Assembly (NCBI RefSeq): GCF_900100765.1
Contig: NZ_FNFO01000004.1
Location: forward strand, 620,001 to 684,000
DNA: 64,000 bases
Reading direction: 5' to 3'
Source: Catalinimonas alkaloidigena
GTDB lineage: Bacteria > Bacteroidota > Bacteroidia > Cytophagales > Flexibacteraceae
This document shows, one piece after another, positions 28,663-36,246 of the stretch; the first letter of the stretch is position 1, and each line of letters opens with the position of its first letter. The position numbers and the translations under genes are program-made. The notes under the pieces were generated by a model. The model did not search any database. It saw nothing but the letters and a program-made list of their open reading frames with translations, and had not been told where the DNA came from.

Positions 28663-31288
28663 ACGAACTGATAAATTGTTTAATTGCTTTAATCAATATT
28701 TCGTTTTTACTTTCCAATGCTTTGGTGAGATGTATTTTCCCTTGTTCAGCATGTCTGAAAAAATATTTCTCATAGGTTGATTGAATATTCCAACGGTCTT
28801 TATTAGTAAACATGTAAATCAAGAGTTCAAAAAGTTTTTCATAATACAATACATCATCTGCTTCTCTCTTTTCCAAAATGTCATCTATTTGCTTAACCAA
28901 ATTTTCTTGACTTATTAATCTTGAATGTCCCCATCTGTCTGTTCCAAATTTGCTTACAAAACAATTTGCATATTGCTCTGAGTTAAGTTCTCTTAACAAC
29001 TCAAAAAGAAATTCAATACTTAGGTTTTTATAGTAGGCGGTATTGTATCGGATTATGAGATTCCATATAATGGAATCACTATATCGTTCATTGTTTAACA
29101 ATTTTTCCTTTAGAATTTTCTTGTCCTCTTTGGTTACCTGAGAATCTTTAAGTGAGAAAATACATTTTGAAAATACTGCTTCAAACCAAGGTTGCTTGAT
29201 TAGGATTTCATGGAGTGATTTATCTAAACCTTTTCTTGATACATAAAACAGAAAGGTGCTGCACCCTTCAAGTAATGGGGATTTATCGTTAACTTGACTT
29301 TCAATAAAGGAAGCAAATTCTTCAACTGATGTTTTGAAAAGAACTTCAACTAAGTATCGTGAGATTAAAAAATCTCTAAACTCATCAAATGTAAAATTTA
29401 CAACTTCGGAAGAAGTAAAAATTCCTTTCTCGTCAGTTTGAATATCTCTTTTTACAAGTATATTTTCATCCAAAAATCGGACATACATTTCTCTGTCGTT
29501 AGGGTCGGCAATAATTTTATCAAGAGGAACATTCACATAGGTCTTTTCCTGAATCATAAATCCAACAACACTTTGAATAAAATTCTTGATGTCAAAATTG
29601 CCTGATACTTTGAATTCATCATTGCTCTTTAATCGCTTGTTTATTTCCTCACTTTTTATTTCATAGTATTTTTCAAACAGTTCCTCTTTGTAAATATTTT
29701 CAATACTTTCAAGTTTCTGGTTTTGGTATGCTTCGCAAAAAATCCTTAACAGAAGAAAATTTTCTACAAGTTGTTCATGTGCCTTGTTAGAAATTCCATG
29801 ATGTTCAATTTTGAAGTGATTGAAATATATGTGCAGCAGTTTTTTCTTTAAATCATCGTCTGGACGTTGACTAAGTAGTGAAGTTATTTTTTTTGTCTCC
29901 TTCTTAAATGAAGATGCCTCAAGATTGGAAAAATTCTGCTCGTAATATTCAGTTCGGCAACTAAGAACAACCTTAACAAAATCATGTTCAAGCAATTCAG
30001 AAACGAAAGTTTCTAAATTTTGGCTTAACACTTTTGAGTTATAGTTTTCATTGATGCCATCTATAACTAAAACGAAAAATTTCCTTTGTTCATGACAAAA
30101 GGATTTAAGGTTGTTTAGGAATTCCTCAAAAGTATAGTTCGGTGAGTCGGGAAAAATTCTTTGCAGTAACGACTGCCTTAAATCGTTTGCATTGACTTCT
30201 GTTCCTGTGAGAAAAGCTGTTGGTATTTCTCTTTTGAGTAAAAAGTTTTCAGAAAAATCACAAAGGAAATTTGTCTTTCCTTGTCCTGCTGTTTCTGTAA
30301 TCAAAGCAACCCTTGCTCTTAGAAATTCTAAATCATCAATTCTGTCTCTGAACTTAGATTCAAATTTATATTTCTCATTTGAGCCAATTTTTATGTCTGT
30401 TATTTCTTGCCGTTTGCTAACTAAGTAATCGTGCCACTTTGAAATTAGTGCTGTGCAGTTGCTTACAGTCATTTCTCCATTCGCTGGCTTCAACTTTTCA
30501 AAATCATAATTGAATGGTGAGTGCTTTTTCTTTGCAAGGAAATTGTTAAAGTAGCGGAAATCAAGTATGCTACTTTCATAAAAACATTTCTCTGAATAGA
30601 AAACAGAATCGCACAAGTATCTCAAATCATCTTTCTGTTCTCCTGTCTCAATGAAAGTGTTTTGAAGATACTTCCCAGAGTTGATTTGTTTTTTAAGTTG
30701 TCTGTTTACTTGTGCCTTTAATGCTTGTGAAATTTTCTCAGGTGTAAGTTTCTTGCTCTCATTATCTGCAACCAAAGATTCAACAGAAGTTCTGATTGAA
30801 GTTGTGTCCGTTTTTACGGATACAACTAATGCTGTAACTTCTTCTATTGCCTTGCTAATATCAAAGATTTGGTTTTTGTAATTTTCATCAATAAATAGTT
30901 TTTTTAAAACGGTGTCAGCATTTACCTTTTCTGTGAATAGCGAGTAAAAATCTTCTAAGTCTTTTGGGGTTGGTTGAATGATTTTAGGGAATTTGTTGAA
31001 GTCGCCTTTGATTTCGTCTAGAGTCCCTTTTTTAAATAACACATATAATGTTAAGTGCTCAAAGAATATTTGGGAATGGTAAAAAGGGAACATACCATTG
31101 GAACTATCGTATTTATGGTTTTGCTCAAAATCTTCGATGGTTTCGTAGATGATTTTTACTAGCTGATTTTTGTACTTCTTCTCAGGGAATAGTATTTTTT
31201 TGAACCTGCCATAACCTTCCTCCTTAATAAATTGGTCAACACATTTAAGAGAGACATAAGTAATTATTGTAAGTGTTACCGGTTCCAT
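28646..31288 (-). CDS. NACHT-type STAND ATPase, candidate defence protein
   Basis: 880 residues. The N-terminal 300 residues are helical with a coiled-coil stretch (VVSVKTDTTSIRTSVESLV) and no recognised effector domain. The P-loop is at about residue 335 (ALITETAGQGKTNFLC) and Walker B at about 410 (FFVLVIDGINEN), in the NACHT form hhhhDGhNE. Sensor-like SCRTEYY follows. The C-terminal half is helical, without obvious TPR or WD repeats. Bacterial NACHT proteins are known antiphage sensors. It is the first gene of cassette D, followed with overlap by the small paralogues and the radical SAM gene. Strong AT bias relative to the island backbone. Confidence 0.85.
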   Translation of the reverse strand: MEPVTLTIITYVSLKCVDQFIKEEGYGRFKKILFPEKKYKNQLVKIIYETIEDFEQNHKYDSSNGMFPFYHSQIFFEHLTLYVLFKKGTLDEIKGDFNKFPKIIQPTPKDLEDFYSLFTEKVNADTVLKKLFIDENYKNQIFDISKAIEEVTALVVSVKTDTTSIRTSVESLVADNESKKLTPEKISQALKAQVNRQLKKQINSGKYLQNTFIETGEQKDDLRYLCDSVFYSEKCFYESSILDFRYFNNFLAKKKHSPFNYDFEKLKPANGEMTVSNCTALISKWHDYLVSKRQEITDIKIGSNEKYKFESKFRDRIDDLEFLRARVALITETAGQGKTNFLCDFSENFLLKREIPTAFLTGTEVNANDLRQSLLQRIFPDSPNYTFEEFLNNLKSFCHEQRKFFVLVIDGINENYNSKVLSQNLETFVSELLEHDFVKVVLSCRTEYYEQNFSNLEASSFKKETKKITSLLSQRPDDDLKKKLLHIYFNHFKIEHHGISNKAHEQLVENFLLLRIFCEAYQNQKLESIENIYKEELFEKYYEIKSEEINKRLKSNDEFKVSGNFDIKNFIQSVVGFMIQEKTYVNVPLDKIIADPNDREMYVRFLDENILVKRDIQTDEKGIFTSSEVVNFTFDEFRDFLISRYLVEVLFKTSVEEFASFIESQVNDKSPLLEGCSTFLFYVSRKGLDKSLHEILIKQPWFEAVFSKCIFSLKDSQVTKEDKKILKEKLLNNERYSDSIIWNLIIRYNTAYYKNLSIEFLFELLRELNSEQYANCFVSKFGTDRWGHSRLISQENLVKQIDDILEKREADDVLYYEKLFELLIYMFTNKDRWNIQSTYEKYFFRHAEQGKIHLTKALESKNEILIKAIKQFISSYEIRL

Positions 31289-31344
31289 TTAAGTGCGCTA
31301 GTTTTATAATTCATTGCTCTAGTGTCGTTTTTGCTTGCCTATAA

Positions 31345-31968
31345 CGACCAGGGCGAGCCGGTCGGCCGGGGTTGTTTGCGTTTTACAACTTTCGTGCTTG
31401 GCGCAACAAACGCTCATGCTAAATAATACTAGGCTGCTGGCTGCCCGATGTTACAGCCCGTTTTTATTCATTCTATTGATTCCTATTTCCAAACCATTTA
31501 TCCCAGTATTTTCAATTTCAATCAGGTCAGTTTGATTGATCAAAAAGGAATTATTTAGTTCGCCGTTACTGAAAGTGGTGCCTTTTAAAGCCTTTAAGTT
31601 CAATTTATCTCCATCAATAGTATAAGTTCCTCCTAATCTGATTTCCCGTGATGAATTTCCTAACTCCCAGGTTGAGTCAGAATAAAGTCCAAGCCAAATA
31701 CCTCCTATTGGGGCTTCTCTATAAGCCGACATTACGAGTTCGTCAGTTCTTGGATTTGGAGGGAATACAAATACCTCTTGTATCAATATTAAAGTTATAA
31801 CTAAAGTTATTGTTGTTAGTATGCTAAATCCAATTCGCTTCCACCACTTGTTGCTTTTTGAGAATAATGCTGTTACAAATAATGTCAATGTCACAATTAT
31901 TCCTAGTACACCAACTAAAAGAATTATTAATCCAAAAAGTAACATTTCATTTTTTTAATGGGCTGTAA
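31345..31968 (-). mobile_element. Cassette C: integron-like cassette
   Basis: Start box GTTACAGCCC (minus strand, ending 31960) is the reverse complement of the end box GGGCTGTAAC at 31459-31450. The stop codon of the enclosed gene lies inside the end box. The end site is about 115 bp and contains GC-rich complementary arms, plus an inner pair GTTTGTTGCG / CGCAAACAAC. Confidence 0.7.
31451..31945 (-). CDS. Membrane protein with C-terminal lipocalin-like domain, cassette C
   Basis: 164 residues. Two N-terminal transmembrane helices (LLFGLIILLVGVLGIIVTLTLF and RIGFSILTTITLVITLILI) are followed by about 105 soluble residues that look beta-rich (GGIWLGLYSDSTWELG, REIRLGGTYTIDGDKLNLKAL), as in small lipocalin-like or META-type domains. 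The start ATG is only 23 bases from the cassette crossover and the stop falls inside the terminal box, a compact arrangement typical of gene cassettes. Function unknown. Confidence 0.65.
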   Translation of the reverse strand: MLLFGLIILLVGVLGIIVTLTLFVTALFSKSNKWWKRIGFSILTTITLVITLILIQEVFVFPPNPRTDELVMSAYREAPIGGIWLGLYSDSTWELGNSSREIRLGGTYTIDGDKLNLKALKGTTFSNGELNNSFLINQTDLIEIENTGINGLEIGINRMNKNGL

Positions 31969-32086
31969 CGAGGCACGGCTAATCACCGTGGCGAACGAAG
32001 ATACGAAGTATCGAGAGTGAGACCATGGTGATTAGCCGTGCCTCGTTGCGAGGGCATGGTAGCGCAGCTTCATCATGCCCTCGCAA
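31969..32086 (-). mobile_element. Gene-less mini-cassette, copy 2 (118 bp)
   Basis: Minus strand: starts TTGCGAGGGCATG, ends with box GCCCTCGCAAC, then a near-perfect stem whose arms begin GAGGCACGGCTAATCACC and end GGTGATTAGCCGTGCCTC, then the crossover G|TT. The only interior is about 20 bp, so it codes for nothing. Same length and sequence as copy 1 at 32671-32788. Confidence 0.85.
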
Positions 32087-32670
32087 CGGACCTGGCTATG
32101 GCAAGTGGGGGATTTTGAAACCGCTTTCTTGTTCGCCAACCGTAAGTTTAGATTAGTTGCAATTTCCTCATTTTGAGCAGTCAGCCCGCATTTGCTATAG
32201 CCGATATTGTAGCACGTCATTTTAACTTGACTATTGTTGTTCTTAAAGGTTTATGTTTGAGTTCAACATTTAGATCCTCAGTTGTTCGTTCACCTATAAG
32301 AGTGTTTTCAGTGCCATTCTGCATGTATGTTACAGTTCTGAATGGCATTCCAATAGTTGAAGGTGAAATTAGCACCTCGTTGTTCGGATAAAGGCTAAAA
32401 AAATAATTCAAAGAGTCTCGGATTTCAATATCTAGTTTTCTGTTAAAATAAGTTGGGATTGAGTTCAATTTGATTAGTTCATCAGGAATCAAGCTATCTG
32501 CAACATGTATCGACTCAAAAGTTATTGGTCGAGTTGTATTCACAGAAAATACCAGCGTATCACCAGTTCTATTCTCAACAATTAAGACGTTCGGTGGATC
32601 ACAGGAAACAACTGCAATCAAGGTAACTATCAGAAGAAGTTTATTCATGGCGGTTTCCAATGTGCTACAA
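32087..32670 (-). mobile_element. Cassette B: integron-like cassette
   Basis: Start box GTTGTAGCAC (32671-32662) matches the end box GTGCTACAAT (32215-32206) as a reverse complement except for the last base. The end site's arms pair as GGCTATAGCAAATGCGGG with GGCTATGGCAAGTGGGGG read from the opposite strand, the same (T)AT-x-GCA-xx-T pattern as in cassette A. Confidence 0.7.
32217..32648 (-). CDS. Lipoprotein, cassette B
   Basis: The start chosen at 32648 gives MNKLLLIVTLIAVVSC, a clean lipoprotein signal with the lipid-modified Cys at residue 16; the longer frame would begin inside the mini-cassette. About 125 mature residues follow, beta-rich (NVLIVENRTGDTLVFSVNTT, RTVTYMQNGTENTLIGERTT). 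No family recognised. The ATG is 22 bases after the cassette crossover and the stop lies one base before the end box. Confidence 0.65.
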   Translation of the reverse strand: MNKLLLIVTLIAVVSCDPPNVLIVENRTGDTLVFSVNTTRPITFESIHVADSLIPDELIKLNSIPTYFNRKLDIEIRDSLNYFFSLYPNNEVLISPSTIGMPFRTVTYMQNGTENTLIGERTTEDLNVELKHKPLRTTIVKLK

Positions 32671-32788
32671 CGAGGCACGGCTAATCACCGTGGCGAACGA
32701 AGATACGAAGTATCGAGAGTGAGACCATGGTGATTAGCCGTGCCTCGTTGCGAGGGCATGGTAGCGCAGCTTCATCATGCCCTCGCAA
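32671..32788 (-). mobile_element. Gene-less mini-cassette, copy 1 (118 bp)
   Basis: Identical in layout and, by eye, in sequence to 31969-32086. It sits between cassettes A and B. Two copies at different junctions, plus a truncated one at 26608, show that this unit moves or is duplicated independently. Confidence 0.85.
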
Positions 32789-33634
32789 CGGTTAGTATAT
32801 GGCAAGTAGGGCAGTAGAAAGCGATAAACTTTCAAGTTTGCACTGAGCCAAAGCGTTGTATTTTGTTTTTAATTTATTCATTCTTAAAAGCCAAATCAAC
32901 GATTTGGCGGTGTTTGTAAATAGAACTAAACTTTACTAAACCACTGAAGCCCTATCTGCTATATACAGTGTTGTAAGCCGTTTTTTTTATTTCCAGAATT
33001 GCCACCACTTTTTCCTTTCACGAGCTAGTTGTTCATTTGCCTTTTCCCAATTTTTCTGTTCTTGTTCAGAAGTTCCATTGTCATCATATGTTGTCCAGTG
33101 ATTAAATGATTCTTCCGCAAGACCTACTTCAATCACTCTATCTTTATGCATCATTACTCCAACACCATGTTCATCGTCCCAACTACATCCTAATTCAAAC
33201 CCATAATAGGCAAATCCGTCTTTCTCGCTATCCATAATGTGTAGAAACGACAGTCCTAAATGCTCTTTGTATTCTTCGATGGAATTGATTTCTGGCATTA
33301 ATTCTTCATAAATTTCTTTTGTGTTTGGGTAATCTTTTAAAAGATTGTTTAAAAGTGAGTCTCTTACAATCTCAGAGTTATTAGTCAGGTATTGAATAGA
33401 TTCAAATTGTGCTTGTGACAATAGATGAACATAATCAACCAATACACCAATTGTGTGAGTTTTAATTATTCCATCTGAAGGTTCTTCAGAATTTCTGGCA
33501 CCATAAGCTCCATTTCTTGTTTGAAACCCCTTCCATGCAGGTAGTTTGATCCATCCGTCATGGTCTTCACCAATAATGGTATTAGGTTTTAATTCTGAAA
33601 TATTCTGATTGTTCATTTTTTCAATGGCTTACAA
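32789..33634 (-). mobile_element. Cassette A: integron-like cassette nearest the recombinase
   Basis: Start box GTTGTAAGCC (33635-33626) and end box GGCTTACAAC (32979-32970) are exact reverse complements. The end site is about 190 bp; its arms pair as GTATATAGCAGATAGGGC with GTATATGGCAAGTAGGGC read from the opposite strand (3 mismatches in 18). Confidence 0.7.
32987..33616 (-). CDS. DUF6985-like protein, cassette A
   Basis: 209 residues, no signal peptide. The region FAYYGFELGCSWDDEHGVGVMMHKDRVIEVG resembles the DUF6985 signature as I remember it, a domain of unknown function common in small accessory genes of Bacteroidetes. The C-terminus is charged and aromatic (ARERKKWWQFWK). The ATG lies 18 bases inside the cassette crossover. 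I have moderate confidence in the family and none in the role. Confidence 0.65.
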   Translation of the reverse strand: MNNQNISELKPNTIIGEDHDGWIKLPAWKGFQTRNGAYGARNSEEPSDGIIKTHTIGVLVDYVHLLSQAQFESIQYLTNNSEIVRDSLLNNLLKDYPNTKEIYEELMPEINSIEEYKEHLGLSFLHIMDSEKDGFAYYGFELGCSWDDEHGVGVMMHKDRVIEVGLAEESFNHWTTYDDNGTSEQEQKNWEKANEQLARERKKWWQFWK

Positions 33635-33742
33635 CACCTGTATAGTCACACTATTCAGGATATATCCTATATGGTTGAAGATCCAAATATCTTGAAATAA
33701 GACAAAGAATCAATTTAAAAAAGGCAACTAATCTTACTTTAT
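33635..33742 (-). other. Candidate attI-like site between recombinase and array
   Basis: 108 bp between the first cassette crossover and the stop of the broken recombinase. Directly next to the crossover is an inverted repeat CCTGTATAGT-CAC-ACTATTCAGG (9 of 10 pairs), then ATATATCCTATATGG. Its position corresponds to attI in integrons. The assignment is inference. Confidence 0.45.
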
Positions 33743-34087
33743 TCATAATTCCAATCGATCGAGCGGACTTATAACCTGGTCCATGCCTTTGGTGGTAATA
33801 TGCGTATAGATTTCTGTGGTCTTCGAACTCTCGTGCCCTAATAGGGACTGAATGTAGCGCAGATCTGTACCATTCTCCAGTAAATGGGTGGCAAAGGAAT
33901 GACGGAGCGTATGCATCGTCACATGCTTCTCGATGCATGCCTGTGCAGTAGCCTTTCGCAGAATTGCGAGACAACTGCTGGCTGAATAAGCCTTTCCTGT
34001 GGCTCCTTCAAAAACCCATTTCCGTGGCTTATATGTTTTCAGATACTCCATTAAATATACTTTGATCTTCTCGGAAAGCAAAGTCAT

Positions 34088-34101
34088 CCGGCTGGGCGCC
34101 C
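34088..34101 (-). repeat. 14-bp GC-rich insertion in the recombinase
   Basis: Plus strand CCGGCTGGGCGCCC. Without it the minus strand reads GATCGG-ATGACT, giving [11 protein letters not shown], a normal recombinase sequence. It holds the self-complementary core GGGCGCCC. The exact edges are uncertain by a few bases. Confidence 0.65.
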
Positions 34102-34362
34102 CCGATCTTTCTTGCCCTTCCCCCCCTTGATGTGAATCTGTTTGCGCTCCAGGTTCAGGTCTGTCAATTGCAAGCGAAGAAGCTCCCCTATCCGTAATCC
34201 TGCGCTATAGGTAAGCATGAGAATACACTTATGTTTGAGGTTATCTACACTTTGCAATAACTTCTGTGCTTCCTCTTGACTGAGAACGACGGGTAATCGC
34301 TGCTCCTTCCTGGGACGCTCAATCCGATACGCCTTTCGAGTGCCGCCCAGGACCTGCTCGTA

Positions 34363-34378
34363 GCGGTCCGCCGCCGCG
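34363..34378 (-). repeat. 16-bp GC-rich insertion, copy 1
   Basis: Plus strand GCGGTCCGCCGCCGCG. On the minus strand it splits TAC|TACGAG; removing it restores AIKF-YY-EQVLGG. Identical to 34505-34520, and the flanks TA and GTA are shared too. Confidence 0.8.
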
Positions 34379-34504
34379 GTAAAACTTGATGGCATTGATC
34401 GCTTGATTTTGATAGGAAATAGAAATTCCTCGTTCTTGTACCAGGTATCGCATGTAGGCCAGGATCTCTTCCTCTGTAATTTCATCAACCGGTCGTGTCT
34501 CATA

Positions 34505-34520
34505 GCGGTCCGCCGCCGCG
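34505..34520 (-). repeat. 16-bp GC-rich insertion, copy 2
   Basis: Same 16 bases as 34363-34378. On the minus strand it splits TAC|TATGAG; removing it restores REFIN-YY-ETRPVDE. Both insertions therefore sit between two adjacent tyrosine codons followed by GAG. Confidence 0.8.
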
Positions 34521-35476
34521 GTAGTTGATGAACTCTCGAAAGAGCGCCGTATAACTTTTGATAGTACGGGGGCTGTAGCGACGTAAACTGAGTTTCTCCT
34601 CGTAGCGGGGTGGGCACTCACGTATGCCCTGCCGAACTGGCCGAGGCTTAGCCTTCTCCGGCTCCTGCGCATAGTGAAGCGGCAACTTCCATTCCTGAGA
34701 CCAAGAGGCTAATTGTTCCCGCACGTGTGGGGCGTCCGCCACCGACCACCAGCGGTTGGCTGGATCCCACTGGGCGTAGGGTAACTTCTTGACGGCGGCG
34801 ATGTAGTGGGGATGAAACGGGAATTGTAGTCGTAACCGCCCGTTGCTCCCCACAATTACCTGTAAAGTAGGCACCACTACTTTTGCATTTTTGCGGGTCG
34901 GAGGCGGCGGAAAGGCTTCCGGCAACACTTGCCGGAGACGAGCTCCGAAGTGTGTGTCCAGTTTTTGTAGCGTTTCCTCGCGGGCCGGCATCGTCCAACA
35001 TCCCATGGAAGCATTCCAGCGAGCATAGAAGAGCGTCCGCACCAAGGCTTCATCAGCTGCATCCCGCAGCGTAGACAACCAGAACTGCTTGCCCACCTGC
35101 GTAAGCATCGCCTCCGATCGGGGTGTGGGAGCAGGAGAAGCCACCCTATGTTGCATAGATACTTCAGTCGACGATGACTCAGTTTTGGTATCTACAGCGG
35201 CCGATACGATAGTAGCTCCCCCAATGCCTGTTGTGCGGCTTTGCGGGCTTCTTCGGTTGGCGGCAGATGCCACGCCTGCAAAGTGTAACTCCAGCGGGCA
35301 CCCGGGATGCGTTTTACATGCGCAATTATGGTCCAGTCTTTAGGAAATCGCACCGCCAAGCGCGGTTCCCCTCTGAAAACAATAGAAGTAATTTCAGCTT
35401 TCATCACGAGACAAATTGCGGATATATCCCGATTATGGGGTGTATCCGTAACTAATATAATCAACAGCAAATACAA

Positions 35477-35869
35477 GTACAGCTAAATAAAGTTAAAAAG
35501 CAAATAGTTACAGCTCTCCTGTTGTGAAAGACGGAAACTGCCACGAGGACGGCTAGATGTAAGACCGACGGCGCTATTTCAAGGCGAGGATGAAGAGTGG
35601 CACGTGAAGGCGGGTAGATAATTTGGTATGGAGACTTATCCTTGTAGTTAGATGATGCAAGCGGTTATATTACTTAGCATAAATTATCATTACATAACAA
35701 AGTAAATGTTGTAACAATTATGCCACTAATCTGTTCTTGTTATGTTCTCTAAAAACCACAAGTAGTACATGACGTGGGCGCACTTCTCTACGGAATGGTG
35801 CCAACACGAAATCAACCGGGCCGAGGTGCAAACGGCTTTATATGAGCTGGCCGATTACATCGAGATATG
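35477..35869. other. Intergenic, AT-rich; nothing recognised
   Basis: About 390 bp between the recombinase relic and the ArdC relic. It has no gene-like frame and no repeat that I could match elsewhere in the window. Confidence 0.45.
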
Positions 35870-36242
35870 CACGGAATATCCGCCGCATCCTAAAGTAAGC
35901 AGGATTTGAACTGGCTGGAGCGGTCACAAATCACGCCTGAACCGGGGACCTGTCTGGTCAAACTACGCGATGGAAGAACTGGTGGCCGAGTTAGGCAGCG
36001 CTTTTCTCAGCGCTGAACTGGGTGTGTCGCCACAGCCGCGCCTGGATCATGCAGCCTATCTATCAAACTGGCTGACAATGCTGAAAGGCGACAAGAAAGC
36101 AATTTTCACAGCGGCCAGTAAAGCGAGCCAGGCAACTAGATTTTTAAGCAAAATACAGGAAACAAAAACCAGTCAAGAATTAGAAGGTGAAATCGACAAT
36201 AACTTATCGTATAGGCAGAGCAATGGAAATTCACCTAAATAA
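35870..36242 (+). pseudogene. ArdC-type antirestriction protein, C-terminal relic
   Basis: The reading WSGHKSRLNR, shortly followed by NYAMEELVAELGSAFLSAELG, LDHAAYLSNWLTMLKGDKKAIFTAASKASQA, is the C-terminal zincin-like metallopeptidase part of ArdC/DUF1738-type antirestriction proteins. Upstream frames are broken by stops and the ssDNA-binding N-terminal domain is absent. Intact copies protect incoming plasmids and ICEs from restriction, so this points to a conjugative ancestor. The 90-residue frame from 35970 is unlikely to be functional. Confidence 0.75.
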
Positions 36243-36246
36243 GGCT

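Larger units (their letters stand above)
26646..31344 (-). mobile_element. Cassette D: 4.7-kb integron-like cassette with four genes
   Basis: On the minus strand the cassette begins TTATAGGC at 31344 and its end box GCCTATAAC at 26708-26700 is the reverse complement of that start. A 63-bp attC-like stem follows and the crossover G|TT is at 26646. It contains a NACHT ATPase, two small paralogues and a radical SAM enzyme. A multi-gene cassette of this size is unusual for integron-type arrays. Confidence 0.7.
33743..35404 (-). pseudogene. XerD-like tyrosine recombinase with HARP-like modules, broken by GC-rich insertions
   Basis: Likely start MKAEITSIVF at 35404. The N-terminal part has three HARP-like modules of about 55 residues (VKRIPGARWSYTLQAWHLP; TLFYARWNASMGCWTMP; VKKLPYAQWDPANRWWSV). 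Then come the SAM-like domain (LSLRRYSPRTIKSYTALFREF, VDEITEEEILAYMRYLV) and catalytic parts: [55 protein letters not shown]. The IntI-specific insertion between motifs II and III is absent. The frame breaks four times: near 35205, and at insertions 34505-34520, 34363-34378 and 34088-34101; removing the last three restores sensible protein. It reads towards and abuts the cassette array. Confidence 0.85.

Noticed and set aside
33743-35404. Canonical integron integrase IntI
   Set aside because: The insertion between catalytic motifs II and III that defines IntI is absent, and the cassette boxes are not GTTRRRY. Only an integron-like analogy is supported.
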